Below, piece after piece: positions 1-7,163 of a DNA stretch of 34,528 bases; the stretch's first letter is position 1; every line of letters starts with the position of its first letter. A model generated the notes under the pieces. That model was not told where the DNA came from. It worked only from the letters and a program-made list of their open reading frames with translations, and did not search any database. The translations under genes were made by a program, and so were the position numbers. Location of the stretch: the NCBI GenBank assembly GCA_013373325.1, contig JABXIA010000285.1, forward strand, positions 1 to 34,528. The letters run 5' to 3'. Source of the DNA: Paracoccaceae bacterium. Its GTDB lineage: Bacteria; Pseudomonadota; Alphaproteobacteria; Rhodobacterales; Rhodobacteraceae.

Positions 1-446
1 CGCTCATCCGGGTAAAGCGGCGTCAGGATGTCAAAGGCGATCTTGTGGCGGGCCTTTTCAGGCTCCTCGAAGTTGATCTTGGTGACATTTGTCAGCGCGA
101 AATAGCGCTCAGTCTCCAGCGGCGCCTTGATCTGGCCTTCTACGGTATCACCGGTGCGCAGCGAATACTGGCGGATCATTTCAGGGGAGACATAAATGTC
201 ATCCGGGCCCGGCAAATAGTTTGCCTCAGGAGAGCGGAGAAAGCCAAAGCCGTCCTGCAGCACTTCCAGCACGCCGTCGCCGCCAATATCCCAGCCTTCA
301 TCCGCGCGTTCCCGCAGGATCTGGAACATCATCTCGCCCTTGCGCATGGTCGAGGCGTTTTCGATCTCCAGCTCTTCGGCCATCGCCAGCAGCGCTTTGG
401 GGCTCTTCGCCTTGAGATCGGACAGATTCAGGGATTGCACGGTCAT
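1..446 (-). CDS. rho: Transcription termination factor Rho, N-terminal part (3' end beyond window)
   Basis: Rho is the hexameric RNA-dependent ATPase that ends transcription of untranslated RNA. Only the first 148 codons are in the window. The translation begins [20 protein letters not shown], the usual N-terminal helical Rho domain, and continues into the cold-shock-like primary RNA-binding domain (for example [20 protein letters not shown] and later [18 protein letters not shown]), typical of alphaproteobacterial Rho. The ATPase domain lies outside. The ATG at 446 matches the family start. It reads away from the proposed origin together with hemJ, with a 173-nt leader that carries its own promoter candidate. 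Rho usually controls its own synthesis through its leader; this is family knowledge, not something seen here. Identification is very secure. Confidence 0.96.
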   Translation of the reverse strand, partial: MTVQSLNLSDLKAKSPKALLAMAEELEIENASTMRKGEMMFQILRERADEGWDIGGDGVLEVLQDGFGFLRSPEANYLPGPDDIYVSPEMIRQYSLRTGDTVEGQIKAPLETERYFALTNVTKINFEEPEKARHKIAFDILTPLYPDE

Positions 447-538
447 ATAGATACGGCCTCTACTCCCCGCTTACCCGGGGGTCGGTCACACGACAGGATT
501 GGAAAACACGGCTGCCCGGACGGGCCCGCTGAGAGCCA

Positions 539-567
539 TACATAGGGGCTCGCTTCAGATGAGTCAA
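539..567 (-). promoter_or_regulatory. Candidate sigma-70 promoter of rho
   Basis: On the minus strand TTGACT (567-562) and TATGTA (544-539) are separated by 17 bases. The -35 matches TTGACA at five of six positions; the -10 is weak. This would give a leader of about 85 nt before the rho ATG. The same TATGTA -10 with 17-bp spacing appears before fxsA, which supports both. Confidence 0.45.
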
Positions 568-619
568 ACGCCGGCTGCGAAGCTTTCACAGTCACTGCCC
601 CCGTCTCAGGGCTGCAGCG

Positions 620-1075
620 TTAGAATTTGAAGATCACCGAGACCACGATAACCACCATGAGCACGGTTGGCACCTCATTCATCATCCTGAACTGCCGTCC
701 TGTCAGTACATTCCGGCATTCTTTGAAATCCCGGTAGCGAAACAGCAACCAGTGATGGAACCAGGTCATACCGATCACAGATGCGCCTTTGGTCCAAGGC
801 CAGACGTTGCTCCAGTCGATAACGCCGGGTGTCAGCACAATGAACAGTCCTGCTACCCAGGAAACGTACATGGCTGGGCGCATGATGATACGGAGAAGCT
901 TTTCTTCCATGGTCAGGAAGATCGGCACTGCTTCCTGAATCTTCTCTGCCTGTTCCACATGGTACACGAACAAACGTGGCAAATAGAAGAGACCTGCCAT
1001 CCAGCTAAGCACGGCCATGATGTGCAGTGACTTGGCATATGGGTAGAGCGTGAACATCAGGTCGCTCAGGTCCAT
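620..1075 (-). CDS. hemJ: Protoporphyrinogen IX oxidase HemJ
   Basis: HemJ is a small inner-membrane haem enzyme that oxidises protoporphyrinogen IX to protoporphyrin IX, the penultimate step of haem synthesis. The 151-residue product has about four membrane segments. The first carries the conserved motif with His18 and the run LSWMAGLFYLPRLFVYH; an EEKLLRIIMRPAM stretch follows near residue 76. Length fits the family (about 140-150). I chose the ATG at 1075 because GGGGAGA lies just upstream; a GTG at 1105 would add ten unconserved residues. It transcribes leftward from the proposed origin toward rho. In Caulobacter another haem gene, hemE, borders the origin, so a haem gene here fits that pattern. 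Confidence 0.93.
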   Translation of the reverse strand: MDLSDLMFTLYPYAKSLHIMAVLSWMAGLFYLPRLFVYHVEQAEKIQEAVPIFLTMEEKLLRIIMRPAMYVSWVAGLFIVLTPGVIDWSNVWPWTKGASVIGMTWFHHWLLFRYRDFKECRNVLTGRQFRMMNEVPTVLMVVIVVSVIFKF

Positions 1076-1107
1076 GGGTTGTTCTCCCCGGTCAGATCGG
1101 ACCACCC

Positions 1108-1147
1108 TAATAATTAAAGAAATATTAGAAGGATGATGTTTTTGTAG
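1108..1147. other. AT-rich candidate DNA unwinding element
   Basis: Forty bases with 32 A/T, eight G and no C, in a clearly GC-rich genome. It sits at the hemJ side of the DnaA-box cluster, the usual place for a duplex unwinding element, and it probably also overlaps the hemJ promoter. Confidence 0.5.
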
Positions 1148-1268
1148 TGTGCATGGATTCCAGTGGATAAGTGAATCTTCCTCCGCTTATCCCCAGCAAG
1201 GATAAGATTCCAGCCTGCATGGGACAGGAGTCGTGGAAATTTCCTTAACGCCTGTAAAATATGGACTG

Positions 1269-1283
1269 TTAAGGAACGGTTTA
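1269..1283 (+). promoter_or_regulatory. CtrA-box-like site in the candidate origin
   Basis: TTAA-N7-TTTA matches the CtrA box TTAA-N7-TTAA at seven of eight positions. Other candidates in the same gap are TTAA-N7-TTAG at 1114-1128 and the half-site TTAACCAC at 1421-1428. In Caulobacter, phosphorylated CtrA blocks initiation by binding the origin. Binding here is inference. Confidence 0.4.
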
Positions 1284-1485
1284 CCTTTCTTGCCTTGGGG
1301 ATAACAGCGGGATGAACCGGGGAGAGCCGGAATATCCACGATCTCAAAGTTATCCTGACTCACAAAGGACGACTCAGCCGGCAGAATTCTGAGATTTGCG
1401 TCAACCCCTGGAGTCTTTACTTAACCACGGAAAACCATACAAAACGTCCTGAAACGATCTGCGTCTTTCCCACGGGGTTTTCCAC

Positions 1486-2085
1486 ATGACTGCCCACATT
1501 GTGCTGGCTTCCGGTTCCGAAATCAGGGCGCATCTACTGCGTCAGGCAGGCATCAAGATTGAACGCGATGTGCCGCGTCTGGATGAAGATGCGATCAAAA
1601 TGGCATTGCTGGCCGAACAGGCTCCGCCGCGCGACATTGCCGATGCGCTGGCAGAGGCGAAGGCACGCAAGATAAGCGGCAGGCACCCCGGGAGACTGGT
1701 GCTGGGTTGTGATCAGGTTCTTGGTTTTGAGGGAAACCTCCTCTCCAAACCTGACAATCCCAAGGTTGCGCTGAGCCAGTTGAAGGACATGCGGGGCAAG
1801 CGTCACATGCTCCTGTCCGCAGCCGTGATATACAGAGACGGCGAACCCATTTGGCGCCATGTCGGGCAAGTGCGGCTGGTCATGCGGAAATCTTCTGATG
1901 CTTACCTCGAAGATTATGTTTCCCGGAACTGGGACAGTATCCGCCACGCGGTCGGTGCTTACAAGCTGGAGGAAGAGGGCGTGCGGTTGTTTGCCAGCAT
2001 AGAGGGCAGCTACTTTAATGTCTTGGGATTACCGCTGATGGAGCTTATCAGTTACTTGGGACTTCAGGGGGTGATCAAGCAATGA
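1486..2085 (+). CDS. maf: Maf-family nucleoside triphosphate pyrophosphatase
   Basis: Maf proteins hydrolyse non-canonical or modified nucleoside triphosphates to monophosphates and pyrophosphate. The 199-residue product has the N-terminal LASGSEIRAHLL motif (family LASxSPRRxxLL), the GCDQVL segment at 74-79 with the catalytic Asp76, and the C-terminal IEGSYFNVLGLPL motif near 172-184. The DQ pair after the catalytic region resembles the YceF (7-methyl-GTP) branch rather than the DT of the dTTP/UTP branch; this subtype call is tentative. Its ATG overlaps the last DnaA-box-like 9-mer of the proposed origin. It overlaps aroE by four bases, so it is probably cotranscribed with aroE, coaE and dnaQ. 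Confidence 0.93.
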   Translation: MTAHIVLASGSEIRAHLLRQAGIKIERDVPRLDEDAIKMALLAEQAPPRDIADALAEAKARKISGRHPGRLVLGCDQVLGFEGNLLSKPDNPKVALSQLKDMRGKRHMLLSAAVIYRDGEPIWRHVGQVRLVMRKSSDAYLEDYVSRNWDSIRHAVGAYKLEEEGVRLFASIEGSYFNVLGLPLMELISYLGLQGVIKQ

Positions 2086-2915
2086 CAGATGCAAGAATCC
2101 CGCTTGCCGGCGTCATCGGCTGTCCAGTGGCGCATTCTAAGTCGCCACAACTTCACGGCCACTGGCTGAAGACGCATGGTATCTCTGGTCACTACGTTCC
2201 CTTGCATGTAGAGCCGGAAGACCTTGGCGAAACGCTTCGCATGATGCCGAAGATGGGGTTTGTTGGGGCAAATGTGACCATCCCGCACAAGGAAGCGGTG
2301 ATGGAAATCGCTGACAAGGTGACAGACCGTGCCAAGCTGATCGGAGCGGCCAACACGCTGACTTTCCGTTTAGACGGGACCATTTTGGCTGATAACACAG
2401 ATGGATACGGGTTCATTACCAACCTGGTTCAGGGAGCGCCGGATTGGGATCCTCAGTCCGGACCTGCGGTCGTGTTGGGGGCAGGCGGCGCTTGCCGGGC
2501 GGTTATTGCGTCCTTGATGGAAGCAGGGGTCCCGGAAATCCTTCTGAGCAATCGCACCCGGGACCGCGCTGATCAGCTGCGGAAGGATTTCGGGAGCCGG
2601 GTTAAAGTGGTGGAGTGGCTTCAGGCCGGCAACATCGTTGAGGAAGGCGCGCTGATCGTGAACACAACCTCGCTTGGTATGGTTGGCAAGCCGCGTCTTC
2701 GCGTGCCATTTGATGGCTTAAAAACCAGTGCGGTGGTGACCGACCTTATCTATGCCCCCCTCAAAACCGATCTTTTGCAAACAGCAGAGGACGCAGGCTG
2801 CACAGTTGTCGACGGACTGGGTATGCTCCTGCACCAGGCGGTTCCGGGGTTTGAGCGCTGGTTCGGCCACCGTCCGGAAGTTGACGCTGCCACGCGGGAC
2901 GCGGTGCTCGGATGA
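2082..2915 (+). CDS. aroE: Shikimate dehydrogenase AroE
   Basis: AroE reduces 3-dehydroshikimate to shikimate with NADPH in the aromatic amino acid pathway. The 277-residue protein shows the substrate-binding SKS at 19-21, the catalytic Lys70 in NVTIPHKEA and Asp107 in DNTDGYGF. The dinucleotide fold signature GAGGACRA follows at about 132, then NRTRDRADQL, typical of the NADP-binding NRT motif. The C-terminus has the DGLGMLLHQA segment that closes the active site. Length is normal. It begins in the ATGA overlap with maf and ends in another with coaE. Confidence 0.97.
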   Translation: MTDARIPLAGVIGCPVAHSKSPQLHGHWLKTHGISGHYVPLHVEPEDLGETLRMMPKMGFVGANVTIPHKEAVMEIADKVTDRAKLIGAANTLTFRLDGTILADNTDGYGFITNLVQGAPDWDPQSGPAVVLGAGGACRAVIASLMEAGVPEILLSNRTRDRADQLRKDFGSRVKVVEWLQAGNIVEEGALIVNTTSLGMVGKPRLRVPFDGLKTSAVVTDLIYAPLKTDLLQTAEDAGCTVVDGLGMLLHQAVPGFERWFGHRPEVDAATRDAVLG

Positions 2916-3505
2916 GTTTCAGCCTTGGCCTCACCGGCTCCATCGGCATGGGCAAAAGCACCACGGCTCAGTTGTTTGCAGCACAGGGCTGCGCGGTCTG
3001 GGATGCCGATGCAGCGGTTCACCGGCTTTATGGCAAGGGTGGTGCTGCCGTTGTGCCCATGCAGGCAGCCTTTCCTGAAGCTGTGGAGAATGATGAGGTC
3101 AGCCGCGCGTTGCTGAAGCAGATTATCGGAAGCGATCCGGAAGCGCTGGCGCGTATTGAGGCTATTGTGCATCCGCTGGTCGCGCAGGACCGGGCGGCGT
3201 TCCGGGCAACGGCGCAAAGCGACATATTGGTGTTCGACATCCCGCTTCTGTTTGAGACCGGCGGCAATGCGGAAATGGATGCAGTGGCCTGCGTGACAGT
3301 GGATGCACAGACCCAGCAAGAGCGGGTTCTTGCCCGCGGCACGATGACGGTTGAGCAATTCCGGCATATCCTGCAGAAACAGATGCCGATTGAGGAAAAA
3401 CTCTCCCGCGCGGACTATGTGATCGAGACAGATACTCTCGACCATGCCGCCGCGCAGGTGGCAGAGATCCTCTCAGATATCAGGAGCAAGCTGGGCCATG
3501 CGTGA
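2912..3505 (+). CDS. coaE: Dephospho-CoA kinase CoaE
   Basis: CoaE phosphorylates the 3'-hydroxyl of dephospho-CoA, the last step of coenzyme A synthesis. The 197-residue P-loop kinase has its Walker A motif GSIGMGKST at 9-17, the DADAAVH segment near 35, HPLVAQDR near 87 and the FDIPLLFETG lid region near 109. Length is normal. It overlaps aroE by four bases and dnaQ by eight, so translation of the four genes is probably coupled. Confidence 0.96.
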   Translation: MSFSLGLTGSIGMGKSTTAQLFAAQGCAVWDADAAVHRLYGKGGAAVVPMQAAFPEAVENDEVSRALLKQIIGSDPEALARIEAIVHPLVAQDRAAFRATAQSDILVFDIPLLFETGGNAEMDAVACVTVDAQTQQERVLARGTMTVEQFRHILQKQMPIEEKLSRADYVIETDTLDHAAAQVAEILSDIRSKLGHA

Positions 3506-4226
3506 AATCGTTCTCGATACCGAAACCACCGGATTTGATCCGTTTTCGGGGGACCGGATTGTCGAGATCGGCGCGGTGGAACTGTTTAATCACATGCCAA
3601 CCGGGGAAACGTTTCACGTTTATATCAACCCGGAACGCTCAATGCCGGCAGAAGCATTTTCGGTTCATGGCATCGGCCCGGACCTGCTGGAACCGCCGCA
3701 GAAAGCAGAGCCCGGGGCGGTGACGTTGAGGGACAAGCCGGTCTTTGCCAAGGTTGGCCAGAAGTTTCTGGATTTTGTGCAGGATTCCAAACTGGTTATT
3801 CATAACGCCAGCTTTGATATGAAGTTCCTGAATGCGGAACTCGACTGGATGGGGTTGCCTAAACTTCCAATGGATCAGGCAATCGACACGCTGGCAATGG
3901 CGCGCCAGCGCTTTCCTGGTTCTCCCGCGACTCTGGACGCTCTTTGCCGCCGGTTCAATATCGACAATTCCAACAGGACCCTGCACGGAGCACTTCTCGA
4001 CTCCGAAATTCTCGCAGACGTCTATCTGGAGCTGATTGGCGGCCGGCAGCCAGATTTCGGCCTTTCCACACAAGCCAGCTCTACCGCGACTGCTCAAGCA
4101 GAGGATGACTGGCGTCCTGCCCCCCGGCAATCGCCGCTGCCACCGCGGATCACAGCTAAGGAACTGGAAGCGCATGAGGAGTTTGTCGGCAAGATGGGTG
4201 ATGGTGCCCTATGGAAGCCAGCTTAG
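3498..4226 (+). CDS. dnaQ: DNA polymerase III epsilon subunit (proofreading exonuclease)
   Basis: DnaQ is the 3'-5' exonuclease of the replicase. The 242-residue protein has Exo I DTETTG with Asp7 and Glu9, Exo II HNASFDMKFL with Asp107, and Exo III-epsilon with His163 and Asp168 in HGALLDSEILADVY. The C-terminal 60 residues are low-complexity and would contact the polymerase subunit. Compared with my memory of E. coli epsilon, about 18 extra residues (roughly 64-81) lie between HGIGPD and the FAKVGQKF helix. I chose the ATG at 3498, which starts MREIVLDTE directly; an upstream in-frame ATG at 3444 lies inside coaE. The gene ends at a strong terminator shared with secB. Confidence 0.96.
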   Translation: MREIVLDTETTGFDPFSGDRIVEIGAVELFNHMPTGETFHVYINPERSMPAEAFSVHGIGPDLLEPPQKAEPGAVTLRDKPVFAKVGQKFLDFVQDSKLVIHNASFDMKFLNAELDWMGLPKLPMDQAIDTLAMARQRFPGSPATLDALCRRFNIDNSNRTLHGALLDSEILADVYLELIGGRQPDFGLSTQASSTATAQAEDDWRPAPRQSPLPPRITAKELEAHEEFVGKMGDGALWKPA

Positions 4227-4248
4227 CACCGCGGTCGGTAGAAACAAA

Positions 4249-4275
4249 AAACGCCGCTGAATGTCAGCGGCGTTT
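4249..4275. terminator. Bidirectional intrinsic terminator between dnaQ and secB
   Basis: A perfect 12-bp stem (AAACGCCGCTGA with TCAGCGGCGTTT) and a 3-nt loop, with an A tract on the left and a T-rich run on the right. It can stop the rightward maf-dnaQ operon and the leftward fxsA/secB transcripts. Confidence 0.9.
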
Positions 4276-4296
4276 CTTGAAGTAAAAAAGACCTGC

Positions 4297-4785
4297 TTAC
4301 TGCGTGGGTGCCGCTGCTGCCGCTTCGGACTGGCGTCGGGCCAGTTCGTTGCGGTAGATCGCCACAAAATCGATGTTGTCCAGGTTCAGCGGCGGGAAGC
4401 CGCCGTCGCGGGTCACGTCGGACACGATGCGGCGCAGGAACGGGAAGGTCATGCGCGGGCATTCGATCAGCAGGAACGGGTGCAGCTGGTCTTCCGGAAT
4501 TCCAACGATGTTGAAGACACCAACATATTCCAGCTCCAGCACGAACAGGACGTTGCCGCCCTCCTTGTTTTTGGACTCCACGGTCAGCTTGGTGACAACT
4601 TCGTACTGGTTCTCAACTGAGCGTTTCTTCGCGTCCAGGTTCACTTGCACGCTGACGTCGGGCTGAACCTCGCCGCCAGTTCCTTTTTGAGCCATCACGT
4701 TCTCGAACGACATGTCGCGGATGAACTGGGCCAGAATGTTCATCTGGACTTGCGGCTGCTGCTGGGCTTCGCCGTTTTCGGCCAT
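4297..4785 (-). CDS. secB: Protein-export chaperone SecB
   Basis: SecB is a cytoplasmic tetramer that keeps preproteins unfolded and hands them to SecA. The 162-residue product starts MAENGEAQQQPQVQ, then has the conserved VQMNILAQFIRDMSFENV segment, the LELEYVGVFNI strand and the CPRMTFPFLRRIVSDVTRDGGFPPL region. Length is typical of alphaproteobacteria. I chose the ATG at 4785 because AGGAG lies eight bases upstream and the homologous part begins there; an open extension to 4845 is not convincing. It lies downstream of fxsA on the same strand and converges on dnaQ. Confidence 0.96.
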   Translation of the reverse strand: MAENGEAQQQPQVQMNILAQFIRDMSFENVMAQKGTGGEVQPDVSVQVNLDAKKRSVENQYEVVTKLTVESKNKEGGNVLFVLELEYVGVFNIVGIPEDQLHPFLLIECPRMTFPFLRRIVSDVTRDGGFPPLNLDNIDFVAIYRNELARRQSEAAAAAPTQ

Positions 4786-4841
4786 CGGGATACTCCTGAA
4801 AAAATGCTTTGGACCGTGCTTAACAGCTTGGTTCAGGCAGC

Positions 4842-5342
4842 TCAACGGGGGCCATCAACCCAGCCTGAGGCGCCGCTTGGGCGGTGACCCGGGGTCACAT
4901 CCTCGTAATCGCCATCGATGACATCATCCGGCCTGCCGGCGGTGCCGGGATAGTGACGGCCCTGCATGCTGCCCGGTCCCATCTGGAACTGGGCCACAGT
5001 GATACGAGCGCGCAAATAGCGGTAAACCGCCAGCCGCACTCGCGGCATCAAAAGAGCAAAGCCAGCTGCGTCAGTAAAGAAACCAGGAGTCAGCAGCAAA
5101 GCGCCGGCAAACAGGATCATTGCTCCATGTGCCAGCGGTTCCGCCGGATCGGACAATTGCTGAAAGGACGACCGCAGCTGTCCCATTGCCATCCGTCCCT
5201 GTGTTTTCACCAGCCAGGTGCCCAATACAGCGGTCAGAACCACGATGGACAGGGTCGGCCACAGACCGATGGCGCCGCCGACCTGAATAAACAAAGCAAT
5301 TTCAATGATGGGAACCATCAGAAAGGCCAGGAAGAGATACAT
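4842..5342 (-). CDS. fxsA: FxsA family membrane protein
   Basis: FxsA is a small cytoplasmic-membrane protein whose overproduction relieves phage T7 exclusion by the F plasmid in E. coli; its normal role is unclear. The 166-residue product begins MYLFLAFLMVPIIEIALF, the characteristic first membrane segment. A second segment follows at about 27-45 and a third near 75-100 (ILFAGALLLTPGFFTDAAG), with the conserved LTPGFFTD motif. The C-terminal tail is hydrophilic and acidic (DDVIDGDYEDV). The ATG at 5342 has AAGGAAA upstream. fxsA next to secB is a common alphaproteobacterial arrangement. Confidence 0.92.
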   Translation of the reverse strand: MYLFLAFLMVPIIEIALFIQVGGAIGLWPTLSIVVLTAVLGTWLVKTQGRMAMGQLRSSFQQLSDPAEPLAHGAMILFAGALLLTPGFFTDAAGFALLMPRVRLAVYRYLRARITVAQFQMGPGSMQGRHYPGTAGRPDDVIDGDYEDVTPGHRPSGASGWVDGPR

Positions 5343-5397
5343 GGGGGTTTCCTTGCGATCATACGTCCGGGCGGTAGACTTGCTCCCGCCCGTCACC

Positions 5398-5426
5398 TAC
5401 ATAAGGTCTGATCGCTTTGGTTTCAA
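5398..5426 (-). promoter_or_regulatory. Candidate sigma-70 promoter of fxsA
   Basis: On the minus strand TTGAAA (5426-5421) and TATGTA (5403-5398) are 17 bases apart, about 56 bases before the fxsA ATG. The -35 matches five of six consensus positions; the -10 hexamer equals that proposed for rho. Confidence 0.45.
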
Positions 5427-5457
5427 ACAAAGCACGAACGCCTAGCATGAGGTATCC

Positions 5458-6114
5458 ATGGAGTCGCCTGTGATTCAGCTATTGGTTCTGGCCGGTATTG
5501 CCGTGTTTCTGATCCTGCGCTTGAAAAGCGTTCTAGGAACACGCGAAGGGTTCGAAAAACCGCCGCTGCCAAAATCCGAAGCCAAAACCCGCCGTCCAGA
5601 TCTGGAAGTAATCGAAGGCGGCCCGGACCGCGACATTACCGACTATGTTGCTGAAGGCAGTCCACAGGCGCAGGCCTTGGCTTCCATGAAACGGGTTGAA
5701 CCCTCATTCCAGGTTCAGGAGTTTGTTCAGGGCGCCCGCGGCGCTTATGAGATGATCCTGATGGGGTTTGAGCATGGCAACCTGGATGAAATCCAGCCCT
5801 TCCTGGCTGAGGATGTGTTCGACAGCTTCGTAGAAGCTGTTGCGCATCGAGAAGACCAGGGCCTGAAGATCGAGGCTGAATTCATTGGCGTGCGTGAAAC
5901 CTCACTGGCGGACGCGCAGTTTGATGCACAGTCGGGCCGGGCTGAGATTACCATGCGTTTCGTTGGCGAGCTGACGTCTGTTGTGCGTGACCGCGGCGGC
6001 GACATCGTAGAGGGTGATCCCAAGGCCGTGAAACGCCAGAAAGACACCTGGGTCTTTGCCCGTAACATGGGCAGTGACGATCCCAACTGGCAGCTTGTTG
6101 CGACGGACGCATGA
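5458..6114 (+). CDS. Tim44-like domain protein, membrane anchored
   Basis: The 218-residue product resembles bacterial relatives of mitochondrial Tim44, which tethers the import motor to the inner membrane. The bacterial function is not settled. Residues 6-21 form one hydrophobic anchor (QLLVLAGIAVFLILRL). A charged linker follows (30-75), then the Tim44 domain from about 90, with FVQGARGAYEMILMGFEHGNLDEIQPFLAEDV split between helices and a beta-rich C-terminus ending WVFARNMGSDDPNWQLVATDA. The ATG at 5458 follows AGGTATCC. It overlaps mltA by four bases. Rightward Tim44-mltA-smr next to leftward fxsA-secB is a common order in alphaproteobacteria and suggests an envelope role. Confidence 0.85.
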   Translation: MESPVIQLLVLAGIAVFLILRLKSVLGTREGFEKPPLPKSEAKTRRPDLEVIEGGPDRDITDYVAEGSPQAQALASMKRVEPSFQVQEFVQGARGAYEMILMGFEHGNLDEIQPFLAEDVFDSFVEAVAHREDQGLKIEAEFIGVRETSLADAQFDAQSGRAEITMRFVGELTSVVRDRGGDIVEGDPKAVKRQKDTWVFARNMGSDDPNWQLVATDA

Positions 6115-7163
6115 TTGCGGCGCTTCGGGGGGCACTTGGGGCGGCTGCAATTGCAGGCGCTGCGATGACCGCCTCCGGGGCGCAATCTGAAACCGTGTCC
6201 AGCATTTTGGATTTTGCCCAGCTGGACGGCTGGGCACAGGATGATCACGCAGCCGCGCTGGAGGTTTTTCTGGGGACGTGCAAGGATCTAAAGGATCCGG
6301 ATTGGGCTGCACTGTGCAAGGCCGCCCGATCGCAGTCGTCTGATGGCGCCCGCGCGTTTTTCGAGCTGTTTTTTCGCCCGGTGCTGATTGAGGACGGAAG
6401 CCCTGCCCTTTTTACCGGATATTTCGAGCCGGAGCTGAATGGCTCACGCTACCCCACGGGCCGCTTCCGCTATCCCGTTTACAAGATGCCGCCTGAGGCT
6501 CGGGGTAGCGGCTTGTGGCTGCCGCGGCGGGATATCCTGACCAGCGACGTGATGCAGGGCCGGGGTCTGGAAATCGCCTGGGTCGATGATCCGGTGGAGC
6601 TGTTCTTTCTGCAAATCCAAGGATCCGGTCGCATTCGTTTGCCGGATGGCTCGACCATCCGCGTGGGTTATGGTGGGGCCAACGGCCATCCCTACAAATC
6701 CATCGGCAAGGAATTGGTGCGCCGCGGCGTCTATAACGCCCATCAGGTAAGTGCCCAGGTGATTAAATCCTGGGTGCGCCGCAACCCGGCCGACGGCAAG
6801 GAACTGCTGTTCCACAATCCTTCCTATGTGTTCTTCCGGGAGGTGCGCAGGGTTGCAGCCTCCAAGGGGCCGCTCGGGGCGATGAACCGGTCCGTCACAC
6901 CAATGCGCACCATTGCTGCCGATCCTGCCTACACCCCGCTAGGGGCGCCGGTCTGGGTGGAGAAGGACGGGCATATGCCACTGCGGCGGCTGATGGTTGC
7001 ACAGGACACCGGCTCTGCCATCAAGGGCGCGCAAAGGGCCGACATTTTTGTCGGAACAGGTGATGCAGCGGGCGAGACTGCTGGCACCATGAAAGACCCA
7101 GGACGGATGGTGGTTCTGCTGCCGATCCAGCGGGCCTATGCGATGCTGCCGGAAGACATTTGA
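6111..7163 (+). CDS. mltA: Lytic murein transglycosylase MltA
   Basis: MltA cleaves the glycan strands of peptidoglycan, forming 1,6-anhydromuramyl products in the periplasm. The 350-residue protein has a signal peptide (about 1-25, ending near SGAQSE) without a lipobox cysteine, so it is probably soluble or loosely bound rather than a lipoprotein as in E. coli. The MltA domain contains FTGYFEPELNGS near 103 and IQGSGRIRLPDGSTIRVGY near 172. The C-terminal 3D domain has DTGSAIKGAQRADIFVG at 299-315 with the conserved aspartates, including the catalytic one. It starts inside the Tim44-like gene and abuts smr. Confidence 0.94.
   Translation: MIAALRGALGAAAIAGAAMTASGAQSETVSSILDFAQLDGWAQDDHAAALEVFLGTCKDLKDPDWAALCKAARSQSSDGARAFFELFFRPVLIEDGSPALFTGYFEPELNGSRYPTGRFRYPVYKMPPEARGSGLWLPRRDILTSDVMQGRGLEIAWVDDPVELFFLQIQGSGRIRLPDGSTIRVGYGGANGHPYKSIGKELVRRGVYNAHQVSAQVIKSWVRRNPADGKELLFHNPSYVFFREVRRVAASKGPLGAMNRSVTPMRTIAADPAYTPLGAPVWVEKDGHMPLRRLMVAQDTGSAIKGAQRADIFVGTGDAAGETAGTMKDPGRMVVLLPIQRAYAMLPEDI

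Larger units (their letters stand above)
1076..1486. other. Candidate chromosomal replication origin (oriC)
   Basis: This 410-bp gap separates leftward rho-hemJ from rightward maf-aroE-coaE-dnaQ. DnaA-box-like 9-mers matching TTATCCACA at 8/9: 1162-1170 (minus, TTATCCACT), 1187-1195 (plus, TTATCCCCA), 1296-1304 (minus, TTATCCCCA) and 1478-1486 (plus, TTTTCCACA). Weaker 7/9 sites are at 1332-1340 and 1350-1358. An 80% AT stretch at 1108-1147 contains no C and could be the unwinding element. Seven GANTC sites lie between 1156 and 1415, and CtrA-box-like sites at 1114-1128 and 1269-1283. Caulobacter and other alphaproteobacterial origins combine the same elements, and maf, aroE, coaE, dnaQ, secB are common origin neighbours. 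The call is inference from pattern and gene order. Confidence 0.75.

Noticed and set aside
1114-1347. A 77-codon minus-strand frame across the candidate origin
   Set aside because: It starts without a ribosome site, crosses the AT-rich stretch and all central DnaA boxes, and looks random.
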